From CAINVV01 sp037137375 (lineage in GTDB: Bacteria > Bacteroidota > Bacteroidia > Bacteroidales > Prolixibacteraceae): a stretch of 64,000 nt of DNA. Both the position numbers and the translations under genes were made by a program. The notes below the pieces were generated by a model. That model did not search any database, had not been told where the DNA came from, and saw only the letters and a list, made by a program, of their open reading frames with translations. Positions 35,968 through 43,748 of this stretch are shown piece by piece; the stretch's first letter is position 1, and each line of letters starts with the position of its first letter. The DNA lies in assembly GCA_037137375.1 (NCBI GenBank), contig JBAXKJ010000005.1, forward strand, positions 62,001 through 126,000, in the 5' to 3' direction.

Positions 35968-37782
35968 ATGAAAAAAATTATTTTCTGCCTGGTGGCATCC
36001 GTCCTTGCATTTAGCACAATCTTGAATGGCCAGGCCTGGAAACCCGCGGGCGATCTGATCAAAACGTCCTGGACAGACCAGGTAAATCCTCAGAATCCAT
36101 TACCAGAATACCCCCGTCCTATAATGGTCAGGAGCGACTGGCAAAACCTCAACGGACTGTGGGATTATGCTATCCTTGCTAAAGGGAACGGCCTTCCTGG
36201 TAAGTTTGACGGGAAAATTTTAGTTCCGTTTGCCATAGAATCCAGCTTGTCCGGTGTACAAAAGAAGGTTGGTCAGGCCAATGAACTCTGGTACCAACGG
36301 GATATCAAGGTACCGGCCACCTGGAAAAATAAGCGGATCCTACTCAACTTTGGGGCGGTCGACTGGAAAGCAGACATCTGGGTCAACGACATCAAAGTCG
36401 GTAGTCACCAGGGTGGATACACTGCCTTTTCCTTCGATATCACCCCCTTCCTGAATAAAGATCAGCAAAAACTGACCGTTCGTGTCTGGGACCCTTCCGA
36501 TAAAGGTTTTCAGCCAAGGGGCAAGCAGGTGGATGAACCGCGCGGAATCTGGTACACTTCTGTGACTGGTATCTGGCAGACCGTCTGGATGGAAGCAGTC
36601 AACGAAAATTATATTACCTCAGTAAAATCCATTCCGGATATCGATCAGAAAACCCTTTCTTTAACTGCCTGTCTGGCAGAGAGAAAAGCCGGTGACATCA
36701 TCGAAGTAAAGGTGCTTGATAACGGGAAAGTGGTCGGCTCCGGTAAATCTGCAGCGGGCGAAGAGGCGCTAGTGACACTTTCAGAATTAAAATTATGGAG
36801 CCCTGAAGCTCCATTCCTGTACGATTTGGAAATCTCTTTGACCCGAAACGGCAAAATTTTGGATCAGGTTAAAAGCTATGCCGGCATGCGTAAGATTTCT
36901 ACCAAACCGGATGCAGCCGGAATCGTTCGGCTACAATTAAATAACAAAGACTATTTTCAATTTGGTCCTCTCGATCAGGGCTGGTGGCCGGATGGTTTGT
37001 ACACCGCTCCTACAGATGAAGCCCTGGCCTTTGATATCAAAAAGACGAAAGATTTCGGCATGAACCTGATTCGCAAGCATGTGAAGGTGGAACCGGCCAG
37101 ATGGTACTACCACTGCGACAAGGAAGGAATCCTGGTATGGCAGGATATGCCAAGTGGCGATAAGAGTCCGCAATGGCAGCGTGGCGCCTATTTCAGCGGA
37201 GAAGAGCTGAAAAGAAGTCAGGAATCAGAGGACAACTATAAGGCTGAATGGAAAGCAATTATGGATCAGCATATGTCCAATCCTTGTGTCGTTACCTGGG
37301 TTCCGTTCAATGAAGCATGGGGACAGTTCAAGACGCCCGAGATAGTTACCTGGATCAAGCTATACGATCCCTCCAGACTGGTGAATCCTGCCAGCGGCGG
37401 AAACTTCTACCCCGTAGGCGATATGCTCGACATCCACAACTATCCTGCACCGGAGTTGAACATGTTTGACGGAAAGAGATCCTGTGTCCTGGGTGAATAT
37501 GGCGGCATCGGCCTCCCGGTAGAAGGGCACCTCTGGATGAAGGATAAAAATTGGGGATACGTGCAGTATAAGTCTTCTGCGGAAGCTACCAATGCCTTTA
37601 TTGAGTTGGCAGAAAAACTAAAGACTTTGATTCCGCGTGGCTTCTCAGCCGCGGTCTACACCCAGACGACTGACGTGGAAGGTGAGGTAAACGGACTGAT
37701 GACCTACGACCGAAAGGTGATCAAGATGGATGAGGCCAGGATCAGGAAGATGAATAAGGAAGTCTGTAATTCACTGAAATAA
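35968..37782 (+). CDS. Glycoside hydrolase family 2 enzyme, exported
   Basis: A 604-residue protein with a signal peptide (about residues 1-21). It has the GH2 order: sugar-binding domain (RSDWQNLNGLWDYAI near residue 55), immunoglobulin-like domain and a TIM barrel. The acid/base glutamate is in FNEAWG near residue 447 and the nucleophile probably in LGEYGG near 511. At about 600 residues it is shorter than LacZ and close to beta-glucuronidase-like or galactosidase members of Bacteroidota. The substrate is not decided. The stop codon TAA is the first unit of a heptamer repeat tract. Confidence 0.88.
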   Translation: MKKIIFCLVASVLAFSTILNGQAWKPAGDLIKTSWTDQVNPQNPLPEYPRPIMVRSDWQNLNGLWDYAILAKGNGLPGKFDGKILVPFAIESSLSGVQKKVGQANELWYQRDIKVPATWKNKRILLNFGAVDWKADIWVNDIKVGSHQGGYTAFSFDITPFLNKDQQKLTVRVWDPSDKGFQPRGKQVDEPRGIWYTSVTGIWQTVWMEAVNENYITSVKSIPDIDQKTLSLTACLAERKAGDIIEVKVLDNGKVVGSGKSAAGEEALVTLSELKLWSPEAPFLYDLEISLTRNGKILDQVKSYAGMRKISTKPDAAGIVRLQLNNKDYFQFGPLDQGWWPDGLYTAPTDEALAFDIKKTKDFGMNLIRKHVKVEPARWYYHCDKEGILVWQDMPSGDKSPQWQRGAYFSGEELKRSQESEDNYKAEWKAIMDQHMSNPCVVTWVPFNEAWGQFKTPEIVTWIKLYDPSRLVNPASGGNFYPVGDMLDIHNYPAPELNMFDGKRSCVLGEYGGIGLPVEGHLWMKDKNWGYVQYKSSAEATNAFIELAEKLKTLIPRGFSAAVYTQTTDVEGEVNGLMTYDRKVIKMDEARIRKMNKEVCNSLK

Positions 37783-37821
37783 AGGTTAAAGGATAAAGGT
37801 TAAAGGATAAAGGTTAAAGGA
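37780..37821. repeat. Heptamer tandem repeat after the GH2 gene
   Basis: Six exact 7-nt units alternate TAAAGGT and TAAAGGA, so the higher-order unit is 14 nt. The first unit begins with the stop codon of the GH2 gene. The tract is purine-rich in the direction of that gene. Confidence 0.9.
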
Positions 37822-37925
37822 TAAATTTGCCAATTCGAGGACTTTTTATTGCAATTCACAGAATAAATTTTGTCCGCAAACCGGAATGAATGACTTTTAG
37901 GTATTAAAACCTTAAATTCAAAGTC

Positions 37926-38963
37926 ATGAAAAAGTATCTGGAAGTCATTGTTAACGTCATTCTCTGGATAAAGATTATTATTCTGCTGTGCTACTATGTT
38001 TTGACGCATCTGGAAATGGGTGCATATTATGGGCAACATGGTCTTTGGGGGATTCCCTGGTTTCCTATGCTAATAATCGGTTCACTGATTGGGCCGTTTA
38101 TCAATTTTTATCTTTTCTATTTGATCTTTGTTCCCAAGCTATTTGTCAGACAAAAATACTCCCTTTTCATCATCCTTGCTCTGGTGTCGAGTTTTCTAAC
38201 CGGTTATTCTTTTCGGCTCACCTGGGGTGGATATAATGAGCATCAAATGTTTGGAGTCCTATTGTCCTGGACCTTTATGGCTCTTTTCTGTGGAATCATT
38301 GGTGGGGCGATGAAAGGCTTTTTCTTATGGATAGAAGCTGTTTATGAAAAAAGGCTTTATGAAAAAAAACATCTTCAGAGCAGAAATGCCCTGCTTCTGT
38401 TGCAAGCCCAGCTAAACCCTCATTTTTTGTTCAATTCGCTCAACAATATTGATATTCTGATTGAGGAAAGCCCAAAAATAGCCTCTGAGTATCTAAAGAA
38501 ATTATCCGATATTCTTCGATATGTTCTTTATGAAACCAAAGAGGAAGAAACCGATTTATCCAAAGAGATTGATCAGATAATCAGTTTCATTGATCTGCAA
38601 AAAATACGGACCAGCAACGTAAACTATGTCAGATTCAACTTGACAGGGGAATTAAAAAATCAGAAAATTGCACCTATGATCTTTATTCCCTTTGTTGAAA
38701 ATGCGTTTAAGCATTCAAAGAATAAGACAATTGATCATGCAATTGATATTCAGTTTGATATCCAAGGAAATTCAGTAAAAATGATTTGTAAAAATTACTT
38801 TGAACCAGCAAAAATAGAGGTTGTAAAAAACGAAGGATTGGGCAATGACTCTGTGAAACAAAGATTAAATTTGCTCTATCCAAAAGAACACGAATTGATT
38901 ATCAATCAATCAGAACACTGGTTTACAGTTGACCTAACTATTCAGTTAAAAGATGGAAATTAA
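37926..38963 (+). CDS. LytS-type sensor histidine kinase
   Basis: A 345-residue kinase with four membrane helices (about residues 5-25, 45-70, 78-97, 103-130) and a cytoplasmic kinase part. The phospho-acceptor histidine is in QLNPHFLFNSLNN near residue 165, the His_kinase box. The ATP-binding part has FVENAFKHS near residue 263 and GLGNDSVKQRL near residue 302. No extracellular domain is seen, so the signal is sensed at or in the membrane. Its 3' end overlaps the response regulator by 11 nt. Confidence 0.93.
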   Translation: MKKYLEVIVNVILWIKIIILLCYYVLTHLEMGAYYGQHGLWGIPWFPMLIIGSLIGPFINFYLFYLIFVPKLFVRQKYSLFIILALVSSFLTGYSFRLTWGGYNEHQMFGVLLSWTFMALFCGIIGGAMKGFFLWIEAVYEKRLYEKKHLQSRNALLLLQAQLNPHFLFNSLNNIDILIEESPKIASEYLKKLSDILRYVLYETKEEETDLSKEIDQIISFIDLQKIRTSNVNYVRFNLTGELKNQKIAPMIFIPFVENAFKHSKNKTIDHAIDIQFDIQGNSVKMICKNYFEPAKIEVVKNEGLGNDSVKQRLNLLYPKEHELIINQSEHWFTVDLTIQLKDGN

Positions 38964-39636
38964 TTGTATCATCATCGAAGATGAGCCTTTGGCAATGAAA
39001 CGTGTCAAAGAATTTGTCCATCAGGTTTCCTACCTCAACCTGGTCGCTTCTTTCCAAAATGCGATTGAAGCAATAGGTTTTCTAAAAGAGCATCCGGTTG
39101 ACTTGATCTTTCTTGACATCGAAATGGATGGCCTAACAGGGATTGAATTAATAGAGTCCCTGACTGATATCCCGGAAATTATCATTACAACGGCCTACGA
39201 CAAATATGCACTGAAAGGTTTCGAACTGCATGTTTCGGACTATCTTTTAAAACCCTTTCGTTTCGACCGGTTCCTGAATGCCGTTGAGCGGGTTCATAAC
39301 AACCTAACCAAAAAGAATAAGGAGGAAAGGGAGTTCATCTTCGTGAAAACGGAGTACCGGCTCGAACGGATTTCGCTAAATGATATCTGCTATATTGAAG
39401 GAATGGGGGATTACAGAAATGTTCAGGTGGGTGCTAAAAAAGTACTGACGCTTAAGACATTCGCCGAATTCGAGGCTGAATTGCCCGTCAATCATTTTTG
39501 CAGGGTTCACAAATCTTTCATCGTATCGATCGACAAAATCATATCCATTGAACACAACCGGATCAAAATAAAGGATAAACTCATTCCGATAAGTGATAGT
39601 TACAAGGATCTTTTTTACAAAATGATTGGCATTTAA
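38953..39636 (+). CDS. LytR/AlgR-type response regulator
   Basis: A 227-residue two-domain regulator. The receiver domain has Asp10 and the phospho-acceptor Asp55 in FLDIEMDG, and the conserved lysine in LLKPFRF near 100. The LytTR DNA-binding domain follows from about residue 130 (FVKTEYRLERISLNDICYIEG). It overlaps the kinase gene by 11 nt. The targets are unknown; the pair is monocistronic and flanked by heptamer repeat tracts in opposite orientations. Confidence 0.94.
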   Translation: MEINCIIIEDEPLAMKRVKEFVHQVSYLNLVASFQNAIEAIGFLKEHPVDLIFLDIEMDGLTGIELIESLTDIPEIIITTAYDKYALKGFELHVSDYLLKPFRFDRFLNAVERVHNNLTKKNKEEREFIFVKTEYRLERISLNDICYIEGMGDYRNVQVGAKKVLTLKTFAEFEAELPVNHFCRVHKSFIVSIDKIISIEHNRIKIKDKLIPISDSYKDLFYKMIGI

Positions 39637-39661
39637 CGAGTTCTATTTCAATGACTCTTTT

Positions 39662-39742
39662 ACCCTTTAACCTTTCCCCTTTAACCTTTACACTTTAACC
39701 TTTAACCTTTACACTTTAACCTTTAACCTTTATCCTTTATCC
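39662..39742. repeat. Heptamer repeat tract at the end of tex
   Basis: About eleven 7-nt units of the form NCCTTTA (ACCTTTA, CACTTTA, TCCTTTA) occupy the gap between the convergent response-regulator and tex genes and run into the tex stop codon (39742-39744). It is purine-rich on the tex coding strand and opposite in orientation to the tract at 37780. Confidence 0.88.
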
Positions 39743-41871
39743 TAGAGCCCTTTCATCGAAAACGCAATCCGTTTCCGGGGAATGTCGACCTCCACCACCC
39801 GTACTTTCACATGCTGCTGGAGTTTGACAATCTCTGCAGGGTCGCTTACAAATTTGTCCGCCATTTCGCTGATATGAACCAACCCGTCCTGCTTGATGCC
39901 CACATCGACGAAGGCTCCGAATCGGGTGATATTGGTGATGATGCCGGGTAAAACCATTCCGGGAATCAGATCTGACATGGAATAGATGCCATCGGCAAAC
40001 TCAAAATGTTTGATACCGGATCGCGGATCACGACCGGGTTTGGCCAACTCCGCCATGATATCAGTCAAGGTCGGCAGGCCCACTTCCTTGTTCACATACC
40101 TGGAAAGTTCAATAGATGAGGCAAGCTGCCCGTTGCCAATCAGGGACTCCAATGGTGTACCCAAATCGGAGGCTATTTTCTCCACCAGTTTGTAGCGTTC
40201 CGGATGCACAGCCGAATTGTCGAGTGGGTGCAACCCGCCTGTTATTCGAAGGAACCCGGCACACTGTTCAAACGCTTTCGGTCCCATGCGCGGCACTTTC
40301 CGTAAGGCTTCCCGGGAGGGAAAGGGTCCGTTCTCCTTGCGGTATTCCACAATATTCTGAGCCAGGGTAACATTGAGACCGGAAACATAATTCAACAGAT
40401 GGCTGCTGGCAGTATTGAGATCCACCCCAACCTTGTTGACGCACGACTCGACCGTACTCTCCAAAGATCCCTGCAACTGCTTCTGATCAACATCGTGCTG
40501 GTATTGTCCGACGCCAATGGATTTCGGATCAATCTTTACCAGCTCAGCCAATGGGTCCATCAACCGGCGACCAATAGAAATGGCACCCCGGACGGTCACA
40601 TCATACTGCGGAAACTCCTCTCTGGCAGTCTTGGAGGCCGAATAGACAGAAGCCCCGTCTTCACTCACGACAAACACCTGCAGATCGCGGTCAAACCGCA
40701 TCTTTTTGAAGAAACTCTCCGTTTCCCGACTGGCTGTTCCATCGCCAATCGCAATGGCATCAATCTTATAACTACCTATCAATGAGGTGATTTTACGCAT
40801 AGCCTGGTTAACCTCCGACTGCGGAGGATGAGGATAAATGGTCTCGTTATGAAGCAGATTCCCCTGGGCATCCAGGCAGACCACTTTACACCCGGATTTA
40901 TAGCCCGGATCGATTCCCATCACCCGTTTCTGTCCAAGCGGCGGCGCCAGTAGTAGCTGCCGAAGATTTTCAGTAAACACCCTGATGGCCTCACCATCAG
41001 CAAGCTGCTTCGATTCATGGAAGAATTCAGTTTCCATCGAAGGGGCCAGTAACCTCTTGTATGAATCCCTGATAGCAAGCGAAATCTGCTCACTGCAAAG
41101 ATTATTCGAAGTGATAAAATATTGCTCGAGTCTGACCACCGCCTTTTCCTCATCCGGAGAAAGAGACAACTTCAGGAAGCCCTCTTTCTCGCCTCTTCGC
41201 ATAGCGAGTAATCGGTGCGAAGGGCAACGTTTCAAGGGCTCCGACGAATCAAAATAATCGCGGTATTTGACTCCTTCTTCTTCCTTGCCCTTCATTACTT
41301 TCGAATAAATAACTGCCTCCCGCGCAAAGCTGTTGCGGATCATATTTCTTGCAACGATATTCTCGTTAACTGCCTCGGCAACGATATCGCGTGCTCCTGC
41401 AAGTGCGGCTTCAACATCAAGCACTTCTTCATTCAAAAACTTCAAAGCTCTGGTAAATGGATCCCTTTCGCTCTGAGCCATCAGGATTTCGGCCAAGGGT
41501 TCCAATCCCTTTTCGCGGGCAATGGTTGCACGGGTCCTTCGCTTGGGTTTATAAGGTAAATAAATGTCTTCCAATTCATTCAGCAGAAAACAATCTTCAA
41601 TCTTCGACTGAAGTTCTGGTGTCATCAGATTTTGCTCTGTGATTGACTTCAGGATAGTCTCCCGCCGCTTCTCCAGCTCAGCCAGTCGCTCATCCTCCTC
41701 CTTGATTTGTTGCAACACCACTTCATCCAGACTTCCGGTCATCTCCTTGCGGTAACGCGCCACAAAAGGAATCGTTGCACCTTCGTCAAATAAAGTTAAC
41801 GTACTGATTATTTGCGTCTTTGACACGCCAGTTCGTTCGCTAAGCAGGGTAAAAATCTTTTCTGTTCTCAT
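39742..41871 (-). CDS. tex: Tex-family RNA-binding transcription accessory protein
   Basis: A 709-residue Tex protein. The N-terminal domain begins with KTQIISTLTLFDEGATIPFV near residue 20. The YqgF-like domain has MGIDPGYKSGCKV near residue 320 and the later TASRETES, then come helix-hairpin-helix motifs (GLNVTLAQNIVEY; RKVPRMGPKAFEQC near residue 530), and a C-terminal S1 domain (RFGAFVDVGIKQDGLVHISE). I use ATG 41871 (MRTEKIF); the frame is open for another 72 residues, but these overlap the upstream gene and are not conserved-looking. Tex affects transcription elongation and RNA handling. Upstream rhomboid is 10 nt away. Confidence 0.95.
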   Translation of the reverse strand: MRTEKIFTLLSERTGVSKTQIISTLTLFDEGATIPFVARYRKEMTGSLDEVVLQQIKEEDERLAELEKRRETILKSITEQNLMTPELQSKIEDCFLLNELEDIYLPYKPKRRTRATIAREKGLEPLAEILMAQSERDPFTRALKFLNEEVLDVEAALAGARDIVAEAVNENIVARNMIRNSFAREAVIYSKVMKGKEEEGVKYRDYFDSSEPLKRCPSHRLLAMRRGEKEGFLKLSLSPDEEKAVVRLEQYFITSNNLCSEQISLAIRDSYKRLLAPSMETEFFHESKQLADGEAIRVFTENLRQLLLAPPLGQKRVMGIDPGYKSGCKVVCLDAQGNLLHNETIYPHPPQSEVNQAMRKITSLIGSYKIDAIAIGDGTASRETESFFKKMRFDRDLQVFVVSEDGASVYSASKTAREEFPQYDVTVRGAISIGRRLMDPLAELVKIDPKSIGVGQYQHDVDQKQLQGSLESTVESCVNKVGVDLNTASSHLLNYVSGLNVTLAQNIVEYRKENGPFPSREALRKVPRMGPKAFEQCAGFLRITGGLHPLDNSAVHPERYKLVEKIASDLGTPLESLIGNGQLASSIELSRYVNKEVGLPTLTDIMAELAKPGRDPRSGIKHFEFADGIYSMSDLIPGMVLPGIITNITRFGAFVDVGIKQDGLVHISEMADKFVSDPAEIVKLQQHVKVRVVEVDIPRKRIAFSMKGL

Positions 41872-41881
41872 GGATGTAAAG

Positions 41882-42565
41882 TTAATTCTCAGGTTGGTCA
41901 ATATCTTCTTCCTGCCAAATAATATCTTCCTCATTATCCTCTTCCTCAACTTGTTTTGGAGGAGCCGAATGACGAAAAAGCCAGGCAAGCAGAAAACCGG
42001 ATACCCCTCCCCATAAATGAGATTCCCACGAAATTTCCGGTTTAACCGGGAAGATCCCCCAGACCAATCCGCCGTAAAACAAGGCAACTATCAGGGAAAT
42101 AGTGAGCAGCCTTATGTCATAACTGATGATCCCACTTAAAAACAGAAAAGCAGCCAATCCATAGATAATTCCACTTGCCCCAATGTGCATGGCCTCACGG
42201 CCTCCTAGCCAGACGAACAGTCCAGAGAACAGGAAAATCAGGACCAGTATGAGGTAGGAAGATTTTCTGTAAAAAAAGAAAAGTGAAAAAGTCAGGACCA
42301 GCAGAGGTATAGTGTTGGCCGCCAGATGTTCGAAATTAGCATGTATGAACGGTGAAAAAAGAATCCCCCTTAAACCGGTGATCTCCCGGGGAAAAACACC
42401 CCAATTGGAAAAGTCAAGGCCATACTCAAATTCAACCAGCTTTATTAACCACAAAAACACGATAAAACCGACGGAAACAAACAAAGAGTGCAAGCCAATC
42501 CGCTTTTCAATATCATATTGTTCTTCAGAATAATTTCCGGGAAAGTAACGGGAAAGTAATGGCAT
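41882..42565 (-). CDS. Rhomboid-family intramembrane serine protease
   Basis: A 227-residue membrane protein with about six helices. The catalytic serine is in GASGIIYG near residue 131, and the partner histidine is in SHLWGGVSGF near residue 184. The N-terminus is a cytosolic segment of about 25 residues and the C-terminus an acidic tail (EEEDNEEDI). Rhomboids cleave membrane proteins within or near the bilayer; the substrate is not known. It lies between the PAS kinase gene (9 nt away) and tex (10 nt). Confidence 0.92.
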   Translation of the reverse strand: MPLLSRYFPGNYSEEQYDIEKRIGLHSLFVSVGFIVFLWLIKLVEFEYGLDFSNWGVFPREITGLRGILFSPFIHANFEHLAANTIPLLVLTFSLFFFYRKSSYLILVLIFLFSGLFVWLGGREAMHIGASGIIYGLAAFLFLSGIISYDIRLLTISLIVALFYGGLVWGIFPVKPEISWESHLWGGVSGFLLAWLFRHSAPPKQVEEEDNEEDIIWQEEDIDQPEN

Positions 42566-42574
42566 CTTATCAGT

Positions 42575-43711
42575 TTAATCCAGTTCAACACCTCCCAAAT
42601 CAATGAAGAAAGTAGTCCCTTTAACCGGATCTGTCGTAAAATTTACTATTCCTCCTAAATATTGTTCCCCCAGTACTTTCATGCTATAAGTACCCAGACC
42701 TCTTTGGACGCCTTTGGTTGAAAAAGACCTCATAAATACTTGCATCTCCACGTCCTTGGGCATAAAAGTCTTATTATGAACGGAAAAACGAACTTTATCA
42801 CCCAATTTCTTAACTTTAATCGTAACGGTCTCATTGACTTCGATTGCTTCGAGGGCATTCTTAATCATGTTGTTGAGGATCTTACGAAGTATTACAGGAT
42901 CGCTGACAAAAAACAAACAATCAGAATGTTGATCTAAGACGATGTCCTTGTTTTTAGCAACTTCATGGTATTTTAAATCCGATTTGACAACATCAAGGAA
43001 TTCAAATGAGTTAATTCTTTGATTATTAACAATTAAAGATGCACTTTCAGCCTGTAGAAGTAATCTTTGAGTAGTAATCTCATCGATGATCTGCTGACTC
43101 AATGAAGAACCGATATGCATCAATTCCCCTTTTTCCTCCTCGTCAACAATATCCAGTAATTCGAAAACATTGCTGAGGCCACCGGCGGTATTGAGAATGT
43201 CGTGGAAGAATATTCGCTCTAAAAGTCCTCTTCTTTTTCTGTCGGTGATATCTATCAGGGAAAAAATCGTATAATCTTTGCCTTCATAATTAAAAGGTGA
43301 GGCAGTGACTTCAATTTCAATGGAGGCTTCAATCCCATCAACCATCCTCCGGAGCCGGCACTCTTTTGTAATTTTGGAATTGGTACAACTGCTCTGTATC
43401 ATTACATTGACTGCGCCACAATAACGGCAGTGGTCTGAAGTTCCGCAACCTCCCGGTTCGACTTTGGAATAGACACATTCAAATGCTTCTCCAAATCTTT
43501 TTCCCAAGACCTGATCCAGATGAACAATACCTAGATTCTTCATCATCACGTCGTTGGCAAAAACTACCTGCCGCTTCTCATTCAGTATACAGAAAATATA
43601 GGATAATGAACAAAAGACTTCGTTGAGAAAAGGAATACTTTCCAGAGACGATTTGCTTTTCAATATCTCAGATATTGACTCCCTTTCGGCTGGTGCATAT
43701 TTTGTTTCCAT
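42575..43711 (-). CDS. PAS histidine kinase with Cys-rich PAS domain
   Basis: A 378-residue cytosolic kinase. A PAS domain covers residues about 30-160, with six cysteines inside it: 79, 89, 95, 98, 109 and 118, including CGTSDHCRYCGA. A histidine in FFHDILNTAGG near residue 188 is the likely phospho-acceptor. An HATPase domain (NNMIKNALEAIE near residue 293; GLGTYSMKVLGEQYLGG near 341) completes it. The Cys set could bind metal or an Fe-S cluster and sense redox state; this is inference. No response regulator is adjacent. It is probably co-transcribed with rhomboid and tex. Confidence 0.88.
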   Translation of the reverse strand: METKYAPAERESISEILKSKSSLESIPFLNEVFCSLSYIFCILNEKRQVVFANDVMMKNLGIVHLDQVLGKRFGEAFECVYSKVEPGGCGTSDHCRYCGAVNVMIQSSCTNSKITKECRLRRMVDGIEASIEIEVTASPFNYEGKDYTIFSLIDITDRKRRGLLERIFFHDILNTAGGLSNVFELLDIVDEEEKGELMHIGSSLSQQIIDEITTQRLLLQAESASLIVNNQRINSFEFLDVVKSDLKYHEVAKNKDIVLDQHSDCLFFVSDPVILRKILNNMIKNALEAIEVNETVTIKVKKLGDKVRFSVHNKTFMPKDVEMQVFMRSFSTKGVQRGLGTYSMKVLGEQYLGGIVNFTTDPVKGTTFFIDLGGVELD

Positions 43712-43748
43712 CTACAAAGGCAATAAAATAGTTAATATTCCAAGGCCA

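Noticed and set aside
39662..39742. Possible CRISPR-like array in the heptamer tracts
   Set aside because: The units are 7 nt without spacers and no cas genes are near.
41872..42087. A 72-residue N-terminal extension of Tex
   Set aside because: It overlaps the rhomboid gene and looks like out-of-frame sequence; Tex proteins start at the MRTEKIF-type residue.
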